Source: Onchocerca lupi
Taxonomy: Eukaryota; Nematoda; Chromadorea; Rhabditida; Onchocercidae
Length of the DNA stretch: 64,000 nt
NCBI GenBank assembly: GCA_028564675.1
Contig: JAOVVO010000241.1
Coordinates: 42,059-106,058, forward strand
Direction of reading: 5' to 3'
The notes below the pieces were generated by a model. It worked only from the letters and a program-made list of their open reading frames with translations, ran no database searches and was not told the DNA's origin. Position numbers and translations under genes: made by a program. This document shows positions 13,629-25,971 of this stretch, piece by piece (position 1 is the stretch's first letter; each line of letters begins with the position of its first letter).

Positions 13629-15689
13629 CAGAAAAACCATTAGATTTAAATTTATGAAATTTTGAAAAAGATGACAGTAAAAATTATACATCTTATGCTA
13701 CAATTGAAATTTTCACTTTTTTGAAATTATATATTTAAACTTACAAAAGTTTTGTGAAAGGAACAGAGTATTTTTTATGATAAATTTATACTAGAAAATA
13801 ATTGGATTTAACAATACAATATCGTCACTTTTTCAATGCAAGAAGAAAAAAAAAGAATCATATTTATTAAATTAGATATTTATCGGGGACAAAAAATCTA
13901 AATGAAAGCGTTTGAGAATAAAAAATAATTTATATACCCATATACTACAGACATAAAATATCTATGTAGATGTTTACATACATAATTGCATAATTTTTCT
14001 TATTTATGCATTTATAAATATACATAGTTTTCCATATTTGTGCATTTTAATGCAGATATATAGTTAATTTTTATCGAAAAAAAGCTATTCTCTTTCGGAT
14101 GAAAATTATCTCGTAATTCTTTGGTTATGGGAAATAGAAAAGGTCATTCTGTGTTGAACTAGTGAAAGAAATGAACTGACGAAAAAAATTCTCCATTTTA
14201 CATTTTAGAAAATTGTCATCATTTATTTATATCAACTCCTTCAAAAATTGTGAGTCGTAATCCTGTTTGCTCTCACTACTTTTTAGTATGGTATTTTAAT
14301 ACATAAAAAAAGAACGTTTTTTTTGGTCGAATCCTTGTCATTTCATTGCATTTTGTAACAATTTATCTTTCATAATATCCGAAATGTCACTAAATTTTTG
14401 TAACTAAGAATACTGTATGTTCCCAGATGAAATACACATATATATATTTTTTTTTTTCGGATACATATACCCAAAAATTAATTTATTCCTAACATAGTTA
14501 ATATAAAGCGATACTTTAATATTTCGCAAATCCTAGAAGAGTTATCAATGTAACAATGCTCAGCTTTAGGCCGAAAGAATCATCGACATCATCTAATTCA
14601 ATTGGATAATCCGATAGATGAAATCGAAGACTTATCTTTCCATGAATGAAGTGCATCGGAGTAATGTAATCATGATATTCGAAGAATTAGAGATTAATAG
14701 AATTTCGGTTATTTCTTGAAAATATTTAAATTACGTAAGTAATGTTCCAATTCTTTTCATCATTTAGAAACCCATTTATTAATTTCACGCCTTGTTAAAA
14801 ATCTAGATGAAATTGGAAAAAAAAAAGAAATCAAAACTAAATGAAAAATTGAAATAATATTAATCTTACGTTGATAATTCTGGTAATTATCCGGCGAATA
14901 TGGAGAATCTGAAGTAGAGCTCGGTGAGCCCGATGAACCAGCGCCTGAGATATCCGTAATTGGTGGACTGTCAGGTAACCTGAAATGGAATGAGTAGTGC
15001 TTAGAATATGTCAATAAAAGCATAAACGAATAACAGCTATTAAAAATATCAAAATGCAAATTTAAATCTCTTATGGAAAATTTACTTATTTAATTTCAAC
15101 AGAAATTATTAATTAATTTATCCAAAACCAAACCCAGCAATTTCCTAGAGCTAATTCATTTAATTGAATTTTACATTATCCATATTCCAATCTATTCACG
15201 CATCATTAATTGCCTAAATGAACTTTGATCATCTAATTTACGTCTACTTTATTTGATAAACTCAATCTTAAATATACGGATTAGTTGGAAAGGATATATA
15301 AAATCTGAAGTATTTCCATCAAATGATATCAATCTCCATTTCATATAATTGCATACATTTAAACTTTCGTTTGAAATTTTATTGATCTATAATTTAAGTT
15401 CTCAAAAAAAAAAAAAGAAAAAAAAAAACCTTTTTCTGTTGCCGCCGCAACAATTAAAAAACATTAATAAATTACAATCTCATATATTCAAGCATTCAAC
15501 TTTTTTCTTTCCAATTATTTAATTTTGATCAAAAATTAGGTCTTATTTGAAAAGTTACCATATCAAACTTATATGAAGTATTAAAAAATGGAATTGAAGT
15601 TATTAACGAATTAACTAATTTAAACAAATAAACAAAATGGACGAAGAGATTGGTTTCGGTCAGTGCCAGGAACCATTTCCTATCTTTAA

Positions 15690-15723
<34 letters not shown>

Positions 15724-16686
15724 ACGGATAGAAGGAAGGATGAGTGCATAATGTGAGTGGTCATTTGATGAATGAATGGACGGAGATAGGCAATTGTCAT
15801 ACCCGAATTTAGCTTCATCACTTCGAAACATTTCAAATAAAACATAGCTAGCAGTGGTAGCAGTAGGCACAATGAAATTTTTGAAGCTTCCAAGAAGAAT
15901 GATAGAAAAAAAGAAAAAGAATGGATGGCATACCTCCCATCCAATTAATTATTGTTAAATTATTCATATCAGATACATAGCTTCATTCCTTCCATTCACT
16001 TCTCCCTCTCCTTCATACAATTCTCTCCAGTTATTCTTTCTCACCCAATTCTTTTTACAAATTCTTGTAGTAAAGAGGATGAATGGATTTTTGCAACATT
16101 TTTCAATCCTCTTCGATCTTTTTCACCCATATATTCAATTGGCAACCAATAATATTAAAATGAATGAAATTAATATTATCTTTCTGAAAAATTCTTTTCT
16201 ATCAATCATTCATTGCCTAATTTTTTCAGAAAATTTTATAAAATTCAAAATAAAAAAAATTTTTTTTATCAGTTGAAATGAAAGATCGAATAAGATGATA
16301 AGTGAATCAAATTGCTGAAAGTTTTCCAAAGAAAAAATTCTTCCTTTTTTTAACTTTGTCTTCTGCTTAATGCAACATATCCATTCAACAAATAATGTAA
16401 ATGACTTTGTTAAATCAAAATTTATGTTAAAAATTTAAATGACAATTTTAACATTATATTCCATAATTGTAAGATTTAAAAGATCTGCATTATTAATTTA
16501 ATCCAAGAAATCACAGAGAAATATTTATTGTCTGATTAAAAAAACAGCATCCTTACCTAGCTGGATTCTGATACATCATTTTACTGGCAGCTTCGGAAAT
16601 TGCAACAGTCGTGATATTCTGGTGCGATTGCGGCAATGGCGGATGATGTTGCTGCTGTTGTTGCTGCTGATAATGGTGTTGCTGCG

Positions 16687-16717
<31 letters not shown>

Positions 16718-19700
16718 ATGGTGATGATGATGATGATGATGATGACCTTGTACCTGTTGCGAGATGAACCGAGTAGTGTCTGCCACGGGGCTATCAATCG
16801 GGGTACTGCAAAACTACAGGCCTTTTTGATCCGAATGATGGCTGGTAGTAACAATGATAGATTAAAAGTACAACTGTAAATTAATTTCGAATTAACAAAA
16901 ATATATGCACACACACTTCAAATTTTAAAATGGAAAAGAAAAAAATCAAATATATTAATTAACTTTAACGCTTTTGGACAAAAAAAATTTTTTTGAATCT
17001 CATTAAAATACGCATACTAAAGATCATTTGAATTGAGAAAAACGAACACAAATATTCACTATTTACTTTTTGTGGAGAAATTTTTCAAAGGTACAAAAAA
17101 AAAAAAGAAAAAAAAAGTTCCTTCGTAAAAAATGTGAGAAATCACTGATAAAATATGAAAGGTCATTAATTAATATGATAAGATTACTTTCCAACTTTTT
17201 TATTCCAATCAGTTCTGCTACTTATGAATTTTTACCACAAAAATTTTCCCTTTGTGGACAGATAATTAAGAAACCTTGAAATCGAAATGCGCATGCTGAA
17301 TTATTTCCACTGCTATTATCAGAATTACTGTTTTTTTTTTCGCAAAAACTGAGAAAAAAAAATCCCATTTGGATCATTTTTTTTTTTACTTCCCTCAAAA
17401 AATAAATCTAAAAAAAAATTTCTATTCATACCGGAATAATTACTTCTTTTTCTGAACATAATATTCTTAAAAACTTCTGTTCTTTTTCACTTTGCTTACT
17501 TTCCTTCTACTGCCTTTCCTCAATTTGATATCCTAAATTAATTTCTAATTCAATAATCGGTCACTGTTTCCACTTCAGCTTTTTATAATGAAATTCAAAT
17601 TATCAACCAAAATTTTAAAATAATATTTATACTAGGAAACAAATTAGGTATCCTATCAATCGTACAAAATTGTCATCATACGCAGAAAGAATAACTGTTG
17701 AAATGATAGACAGTAATTCCATAAAATCATTCAAAATTCTAAGTTTTAATTAAATTTCCGGCAATCACTACCACTTTTTCTATTATTCGCATACTTTCCA
17801 ATCCTTGGCATTTAATTCAACTTTATCATTCGAATATGATCCAAACACAAGTTCATGCCAGATTCCAAGTTTAACAATTCCAACATTTTCATTCTAACTA
17901 TTATTTCTTGTCTTGATTTTGCCACATTTATGCTTTGCCTTTGCATCATCTTTTTGAAGGATAATCAAGGAGAATTTGAGGGAGAAAAACGAAATAAAGA
18001 TTAAAAAGATTTCCATGTAAAATATATACATGACTGCGATAAATTCAATAAACATTTAGCGATGTAGAAATTTGTAGATAATGTTATGAAAAGTACGATA
18101 AGAGAAACGATCACCTGTTCTCGTCCAAAAATCGCACAATATCAAAATCACCCGTATAATCGCTCAATGGATCGCTAAACGCCGTATCCTCTGCAAAAAA
18201 AAGAAAAAAGTGGATGATAAATTATGATATAACAAGAATAAAAATGTTATAACAATCCTCCCACACTTGGATTTACAAACTTTCAAGAACAACTGATATC
18301 AATCACTAATACATCACAAAACTATCCGATCGTTCATCACAGAGTGTTTTACGATAATGATCTGATTATTAGCCGGGAGTAGTTATTTAAGTATTAAATT
18401 TTCGGACAATAACTTCGATACCGATGATACAGTTTAATTTATTCCATTTTTAAAAAATACCACTGATCACAGTACTATTAAATTTCTATATTTTTCAAAA
18501 ATATTTTAAAAATTTCCATTTTTCCCTTAGCCGATCTCTACTTACTCCAATTCATAAGTATTATTTTTATAAATACAAGACTTTCATTGAGAGAGTAGAA
18601 TAAATCTGGACAAACTGAAATTTATTTGTATACATCTTAAAAAAATACTACAAATCAAACATTTTTTTTTTTTTTTTTTGTCACTTTATCAATTTTAGAA
18701 AATATATTTATTTCAAAAAGAGAAATACGGCAGTTTTTATAAATAATTCATTCTTTTTATGCTGGAAGAAATACTGTCATTAACAACAAAAGAAAGAAAA
18801 AAACTGAAAAGACATGATATTATTATATATCGCGAAATGTATTATGCTAATTTTTCCAGTTTTTTAACAGATTAATACTAGATATCAAAAATTGATATCA
18901 ATAGAAAAATTTTCAACATTTATATATTTACTAAAAAGAAAATTACAGAAAAAAACAAGATAAATCTAAATAATGAATTTTTCAATATATAAACATTTTT
19001 GTGAGAATAAGGAAGGACGATGAAAACATATCCTTATATATCCTTAATCTTGTTTTCCTTTTTCAAATTTTATCTAGCCTTCTATTATGAAAAAAACTAA
19101 GATATAACGGAACGTGGGGGAGGAGAAGAGAGAAAAAACGAAAGGGAGGGAGAGGAAAATAATGGATAAGTATAAAAAGATAAAATTAGCTCTGCTTTTT
19201 CTGTCCTTTCTTGTTTGTCCGCTTAAGTGTGACGTTTTGGTGCCAGGCGGTAACAACTTTTAAAAAAATTTCAGAAAAAAAAAAAAAAAACAACCCTTTC
19301 CTATTTACTTGTCCAGCTCTGAAACTAATGCAATACGGGATAAACTTAGTTTTTTTTTTTTTCTTCCAATTTTGTCATCATTTATACACATATATACATC
19401 CTAAATATATGTACTACACATGTATGCATGCATGCAAATTTACATTTATGCTCAAAAAATTGTAATGCTATGTTATTTTTGACAATATATCAACTATTCT
19501 AAATAAGTTTTGAAGTAGCTGAAAAAAATTCTTTTTCTTGAATATTTATTTATTCGAAAAAAAAATTAAATTATTTGTCCGCTTTCAATATTTCGAACAA
19601 TTGCTGTCGTCGTCATCGTCGTCGCACTTTACGAATGTTTCATTCGTTTCTGCTTCTAATTTCCAAGAATCGAACGATCGCTGTATTTTACAAAATACTT

Positions 19701-22627
19701 CCTTCTTTCTCCCCCCTCATATTCAATACACTTATCAGTAACGATATCAATTTGACAATTCATTTCCTTCCTTTTTCACTACTTTTTTACGAATACATGA
19801 TTTTATATACGGATAAAAATAAAATCACAATACGGTTACTAAATCTACGATACAATTCATTTCTTGTGCTTCTTTTTACGGGCGTATACAGATGTCATGT
19901 TTAAACACGGAAAAAAGAAAAATATTATGATTCCGATGTTCAATTTACGCTATATTACCTGGTCGATATCACATGGATCATAAACTGCCTAGAAGTATTT
20001 AGTTAATATCCCAATCAAATCAACAGTGATAACTGCTGCTCAATTATTTATTTCTCAAATCATAATAGCTTACTGAAAAGATGGAATCTTTGATATGTAA
20101 TCTAAAATAAAATTTCTATAGTTTAATATAGAAATCCACAAAAAATATTAATTTAGATTTTCCATTTTTTTCTCAAATTCAAAATCAATCAATTATACAT
20201 AAAGATATAATGAGATATGTAATTTGCGAATTGTTATACTAATTTATTTTAAAAACTGTATCACTTAATGATAATGAACAGCTTTATACGCTTAATGTTC
20301 TCAACACTTTGTATCCATATTGCTACAATAATATGACTGCATTCTTTTCCGCATAGTTATGCAAACTTTCTCGACAAAAACAATAATTTTTATCTATCAA
20401 AACTATTCATCTTTTTTCTGATAATCTCATTCTTCTTCAAACTCATATATTGGACTATCACCATTTAAAACTTGCTTTCTAGAAGGAAAAAGCATAAAAT
20501 ATTCCTGAAAAATAAAAATTCTAGTAATAAAATATTTTCATGACAATTTGCGACACTCTTTTTATTCATAATCATTCACAATAATTTTATTTTTCTATCC
20601 AATTTTCAAAAAAAGAAAAAGAAAAATGCTTTATCAATTTCTATTTCATCCTTCCTTTCTACATCTAAATTGGACAAAATTTTCGAAATAAATCGACCAA
20701 CGATAATACAATTCAAAATTTTTCCATTGCAATCTTGCTTCTACTCCAAGTATTGAAGAAAAAAATGGAGAAAAAAATCATCAAAAATATGGAATGAATC
20801 GTCAGGACAGTAATGGTCATTGAACGAACTGGGTCATTCTTCCTTCATATTCACCGGATTTACGACTAATTCATTGAAAATTATCTTTCTGTTAATGTTT
20901 AAAAAAAAAAAAAAATTCTCTTTTTCATCAAAATTACAAGAAATTACGAATTTTTCGTCCAAATTGAGGTCATATTACTATTGGATTTAAATATCAATGC
21001 ATAAAATGATCGATAATCCAATATATTCTAGATGAAAAGAGATTGAAAAAAAAAAAGTCCGAAAAACTAGAATATAAGAATAGTAATCTTAATCATCCCA
21101 TATTTTCGGAAAATTCAGAATTTCACGACCATTATTTCAGGAACTAATAATCAAAAACTTTTAAATAACCAAAAATTCAAATATTTGCGAATGCTTTCAA
21201 TCATTGACTCTATCCATTAAATTTAATACTAGTCCGAATAGTTTTTTACTTTCTCCTATTTCCGAATATATCACAACCATCCCAAACAATCATTACCAAA
21301 TTTGAATATTACCAATCATTACCATATCGCTCATATGGCTTTTCAAGGATTTTATCATCGTGATTTTTCTCTACATTTCCGAATGAACGATCGAGACCTT
21401 AAGTTGAATAGTGTCCATGGTTAAAAATTTGACATTTATCTTTCCTCTTTCCCGTTGTCATTGATGAAATAGATAATAATCAGAAACCACTTCTACATTT
21501 GACATCACTGTTAACTGTCACGATTAAAAGTTGAATGACCAATAAAACGTATAGAACGACAAAAATGATCATAAAGAAGTTAGCTTGAAAAAAAAAAAGG
21601 TATTGATAAATCACTACTTCGTCCTTCTTTATTCCATATGTTCTATCCAATATATCACATTAATTAAGGAAAAATAACTATCTTCTCTCTTCTTTCCTCT
21701 AATTTATCCCTACATGAGATCACCTGTTTCAATCAATTGTCCACCTTTTAAATAAACAAAATGATTAGCTATCTTTCAAATTAATCAATCTAGTTCACAT
21801 GATCAACCAATCAACCAATCAATTGTCCACCTTTTAAATAAATTGTTCGCCTTTTAGCCATGCAGTTGTTGTCGCTGTTGCTACTGTCGCCGTTTTTGTC
21901 GTTATTGCTAATGTTTGTTGTTGTAGTAATAATCACTGTTACGAGGAGTAATATTTGATAAATAATAGAATGATACCGATTGATAAGAAAGACTTATAAT
22001 TAGATGGGATTAATTTAGGAAATTTTTCAATTTTGTGTTACCAATTGCAATGATAATAGAAGCAATAGTGATGGTTTGGTCGTGATCAGTTTACAGGAAA
22101 ATCAATCGATCAGTGATGATAGTAGCGATGATGATGGTGGTGGTTGATAGCGGTAATAGCAAGATGACAGTGCTGAGATAGATTTGGTTTATATTATCGA
22201 TAATGTCGTCCAAATAGCACCAGTAACAGCTGTTGATGATAAGTGATAATAATGATTAGTGTTGATCGGTTGACAAACAAACGATGATGATGACAACGAT
22301 GACAATAACGATTATGAATCGTAAACGATAATAAATTTCTTATTAGTACCTCCTTTTTTTTTTTCCTTTGCTTTTTTTTTTCTTTTTTTGTTTAGCAGAA
22401 TGTTAATATTTTGTTATCTACAAACAAGTAATTTAAAAACTTGCTATTCTGAATACTTAATTAAATAAATTAACCTTTGGCTTTTTGATATATCATAAAT
22501 TAAAACGAAAATCCTTTTTTTTTTTTTTTTTTTTTCAAAACCACAGTAGAAGAAATGCAACAATTCTTTTCAATAACAGTTTTATTCTTTTGGAATTATT
22601 CTATAAAAAAAAAAAAGCAAAAAAAGA

Positions 22628-22662
<35 letters not shown>

Positions 22663-25600
22663 CGATATAACCGATTCAACAAATCCTGAAATAAAATAAA
22701 TTTCGTTTAAATCCCGCTAATAATCTTGATCAGATTTTACCAATAAATTATAGTTGAAAATTTCGAATTGAATATTCTGAAGATTTTGGCCAAAATATGA
22801 ATTAGTTTGTTACCTATTTGCTTATTTAGCTAACTATAGTTCATAATATTACTACTACTATTATTATTACTATAGTAGTAGTAGTGGTAGTAGTAGTAAT
22901 AAATACCCAAAACGAAATTCATTTTAGATATATCGTTGTATATATGTGTATATATATATATATATATATGTTTATCTGCCAGTCTGTTCATTTCAATATT
23001 GTCAAAATTATTCGATCTATCGTTTTCGAATGAGTGGATTGGATGGATTTTGAGATGAATGATCAACGGTGATTGTTGGTGCTAAGTGGGTTGTAGGTTG
23101 TGTTGCAGGAGGAGGAAGAGAAGAGAAGAGGTTTTGATGCAACGGTATAGTTCAGCTCAGTTCAAAATGTCATTCGTCGAGAAAAGTCGATTTTGCTATT
23201 TCATCCAATCAACCTTACTACTATACAATCACCAATCATCAACAATATCATCATCTTTTTCCTCCTCCTCCTCCTTCTCCTCCTCTTCTTCCATCTTTAA
23301 AACTAATGCTACAATTTAGAGGTCTCGTCGTCCATTTTACGCCCGTACCAGCCTGTGTAATCCTGTCGCCAATGCCCTACTAATAATACATACATATACA
23401 TTGTACACTTTCTCGACCAACACACACACACACACACATACACACACACACACACACACACAGGAACACATACATATATTATATACCTCTACTATCTTAT
23501 TAATTTATTTGGATAATAAATATTACGTATAATGCATATAATGGTTACTCTTTCAATTTCACACTTTAAAATCCATTCATCTTGACCTATTTTTAAAATT
23601 TCCGATTAATATCGGTTACTTATTTTGTCATTTTATGATTTATATGTAAACTGACAAATCGAGAAAATGATCGATTGATTAAATGGTCTGATAAACTATA
23701 ATAAGAATTATCATCAAAATATGACAGTAAATAATATTATATCTATTATAGAGAATTATCAAGCATATAATGAAGAGTAAAAAAAAGTGAAAAAGAAATT
23801 TCACGTTTAGAATATTGAAATTGGTAACACCCAAATTTATCGATAGTCTAGATAGGATTTCCAAGGGCATTTCAATTCATCAACAAATGATCAATTTTTT
23901 GGTATTTTCGCGAAAATCTAATATAACCTCTAACCTTGTGCTTATTCCCCACGCAGTTCTTTCTTCTGTTATGTTTTTTCTTTATTCTTTATTTTTCCAC
24001 TTTCCACATCAGTCTTTTAATTACAAGAAACAATTTTTCCTTTAATTTAATTTCCAATTTAATTAAAAAAAAATGGTTGAAATCAAAATTACTAAAAAAA
24101 CAAGATTTTCACTTAAATGGAAATCTAAATGCTTTTCCATCCATATTATACGTTCGTTCCAAATTTAACAATTCTAGGATGTTGAGATGTTCATCTCAAA
24201 AATGAAATACCGTAGCTTACAATTTTGTCATTTTAGATATCTGAATTGTACTTGAGTGAATATTTCATCCTTTCCTATTCCTTCTATGACCTTCCCATAA
24301 TTTTGACGACTAAAATATCATGACTGCTCCACATATTCAATTTCATATTTTCGATGACCAAAGTATTAGGGATGTTTCAGATATTTAAGTGTAGCCGTAA
24401 GATCATTTACTAAAAAAGGCAGAAGCATTCTGAAACATAATTAATCAACGCAATTTCTTTCCATTCCCCTCTTCGCGATTCAAATGCGGCTAATTTATCT
24501 GCATGTTATTTTCATAAATTAGAATTCCAAATTTGAAAAACTAGACACAAATTTTAGTCATTTATTTACGGATAAACAGAAAAAATTGGAATAATTCTTC
24601 AAACATTCTACTGAATCAATTAGCTAATCTATTTGACTTTATTCATTTCCTTCCCCTTATTAATATTATAGATCTTTTCTGAAATGATTTTTCGCCGCAA
24701 ATTTGAAAAATTGAATAAATAGATGGAAAAAGTAAAAAATTTTCAAACATTTTTAATGGACAGAAGGGAAGAATGTAAAAGAACAGTTGGAATTGCACAG
24801 CTGACCTCAATTTTACAAGAAAAAAAAAGGAAAATAGAAAAGAATGAAGGTTCAGCGGAATAAAACGCGGGCAAGCAACACAATAAGTAATTTATTTTAA
24901 ATCTTAAACAACATTGAAGGTCATTTTTGCTCCAAAATTACGAGAATTTGTTATCGAACAAAATCATTCACCATTATAGCTATTTGATTACTTTCCGGAT
25001 AGAGTTGAAATTTTATAACGTATCAGACCATCAAACGATCATTCATCAGAAAGAGGCTAGTAACAACAATAGTTGTTGGGGAAAAAAAAGTAGCCCACTT
25101 AATTTTTTTCAATTTATTTCATTGATTAAATTTAATAGCGATTCGAACTATTTCAATTATATTACTAAATTTATAAAAATATTTTGTCAATATCTTTACA
25201 GCATCTGGAATTCCTTCATGCCATACTTACCACGTTGAAGTACTGCGGATAAAATATGTTAACGTGAAAGAATAAAACGAAAGATGACATGACTTAATAA
25301 TCCCGTTTTTTACATGAAAAGCTGTAGGTTTTATATTTCGATAAGTTGTTAGAAATAAAAATAGTCAAATGATATTAACAAATGATGAAGATGAAAATAT
25401 TTCCAGAAGCTTCAAATAAACGAAAATTACACTACTATGGATGCATATTAATTTGGCTAAAACTTGAAAAATATGAGTTATCCACCTCATATGTATGTAG
25501 AAAAGTTTGGTTTATGGCTTCTAGGAAGCAACAGTCAAGATGTTATCAAGATTACCACAAATAAAACATTTTGTAATACGTCACAATGATGGTGATAGTG

Positions 25601-25971
25601 ATGATATAGTGGTTCAAGAAAATTATAAGAATTTCATAGAATCTTCCATAATTGCACTAGTACATATTCACGACTGAATCCAAAGCCTTACGAAAAAACT
25701 TTTCAATTATAATTTTTGTTTCAAAATGTAGTCAAATAATTTTAAACCAATTACAAATTTAATATATTATCCATCAAAAACGATAAAATTGCAAAAAACT
25801 TTGTTTCTTGAAAAGTTCTGTTCCTTGAAAATGGAAATGGATAAGATAGGATAAGAATAAAAGTATTACTATAAACCTTCATCCTCCCAAAAAAATTTGC
25901 ATGGAATAAAAAATAAGATTCAGACCTTCGAAGCAACTGCCGTCAATATCCCTGAACATCGAATCATCCAT
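6897..25971 (-). CDS. MYRF: Myelin regulatory factor-family membrane-tethered transcription factor (MYRF), complete, 18 exons
   Basis: Exons in transcript order: 25971-25926, 18190-18115, 16805-16557, 14979-14870, 13341-13133, 13006-12743, 12345-12100, 11597-11413, 11147-10943, 10649-10449, 10323-10141, 9826-9562, 9489-9408, 9322-9182, 8892-8610, 8255-7948, 7415-7295, 7070-6897. All junctions keep phase, giving about 1115 codons (human MYRF: 1151 aa). Order: acidic N-terminus; His9-Gln10 tract; LPDSPP motif; NLS RKRLR (about 281-285); Ndt80-like DNA-binding domain (about 319-530, with HWATLYD, DKGFNYS, QKKNHFQ, RLHFSET, NPDQKYFLLVV); intramolecular chaperone domain with PSDRRIKEQIHEVD, whose Ser (about 587) and Lys (about 592) match the known self-cleavage dyad; coiled coil; one membrane span ending AMSTLYVL; Cys-containing C-terminal domain ending FYRRC. 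Known role: ER-anchored trimer self-cleaves and releases a nuclear transcription factor; in C. elegans it controls developmental timing and synaptic rewiring. Least certain: exon 1, the 9561/9562 donor (GTAGGC), and the acceptor at 8255 (8267 also fits). Confidence 0.93.
7172..7202. repeat. (TA)n microsatellite
   Basis: About 15 TA dinucleotides in the last MYRF intron. Confidence 0.9.
9490..9561 (-). other. 72-nt stopless intron with T34 tract in MYRF
   Basis: Between the exon ending ...SRDKCL and the exon reading KCETWEILEDPEV lies a 72-nt segment, mostly a T run (A on the plus strand, about 9502-9535) ending TTTTGAAG. Its length is divisible by 3 and it has no stop, so the two exons share one frame, and retention would insert a poly-Phe stretch. 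A stronger-looking donor (GTATCT, exon then ending 9554) breaks the phase, so donor GTAGGC was preferred. Confidence 0.6.
13342..14869 (-). other. MYRF intron with a 49-base T run
   Basis: The intron is AT-rich. Positions 13580-13628 are an uninterrupted run of T on the plus strand. No exon-like sequence was seen. Confidence 0.7.
14980..16556 (-). other. MYRF intron
   Basis: AT-rich intron with an A run near 15691-15720. Short open frames here are low-complexity and carry no recognisable motif. Confidence 0.7.
16640..16745 (-). repeat. MYRF: Coding CAT/CAA/CAG trinucleotide tract (poly-His/poly-Gln)
   Basis: Within the third MYRF exon, the plus strand reads (ATG/GTT)n, encoding nine His, ten Gln and then interrupted Gln/His runs on the minus strand. 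All three frames around it are open on both strands because of the low complexity. It is likely to vary in length between individuals. Confidence 0.85.
16806..18114 (-). other. MYRF intron
   Basis: AT-rich intron without supported features. Confidence 0.7.
22628..22660. repeat. (CA)n microsatellite
   Basis: A run of about 16 CA dinucleotides. Confidence 0.9.
23421..23461. repeat. (CA)n microsatellite, one interruption
   Basis: About 20 CA dinucleotides interrupted by TA. Confidence 0.9.
25926..25971 (-). CDS. MYRF: Candidate first coding exon of MYRF
   Basis: An ATG at 25971 opens a 15-codon frame, MDDSMFRDIDGSCFE, followed by one base and donor GTCTGA. The extra base joins in phase with the two leading bases of the exon at 18190, making an acidic N-terminus that runs into DTAFSDPLSDY. 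Acidic N-termini are typical of MYRF proteins. The donor is weak and the intron is 7.7 kb, so this is a good but unproven choice. A TTGCAG acceptor near 26002 sits about 30 bases upstream of the ATG and could be a spliced-leader site. Confidence 0.6.

Larger units (their letters stand above)
18191..25925 (-). other. Large first MYRF intron (about 7.7 kb)
   Basis: The intron holds several microsatellites: (CA)n at 22628-22660 and 23421-23461, a (TA)n-like tract at 22945-22969, and a triplet-rich GAT/GTT-like stretch at about 21860-22320. CAATTGTCCACCTTTTAAAT occurs twice, near 21736 and 21820. First introns of this size often hold regulatory elements, but none can be identified from sequence alone. 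Several open frames of 60-109 codons show no motif. Confidence 0.55.

Noticed and set aside
19959..19988. A 30-bp microexon-like stretch on the minus strand with good splice sites (AVYDPCDIDQ) in the first MYRF intron
   Set aside because: Its phase does not fit between the start exon (25926-25971) and the exon at 18190 unless a different acceptor is used, so it was left out of the gene model.
20440..20495. Minus-strand stretch after a strong acceptor reading QVLNGDSPIYEFEEE-stop
   Set aside because: Looks like a terminal exon, but no upstream exon could be joined and inclusion would truncate MYRF; chance is likely.
24927..25238. 103-codon plus-strand open frame inside the first MYRF intron
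   Set aside because: Asn/Ile/Phe/Lys-rich as expected for random AT-rich DNA, with no motif or exon signals.
25229..25248. 12-nt minus-strand segment between a CCGCAG acceptor and a GTAAGTATGG donor
   Set aside because: Strong-looking sites, but a 12-nt exon adds no testable sequence and was not needed for a continuous MYRF frame.
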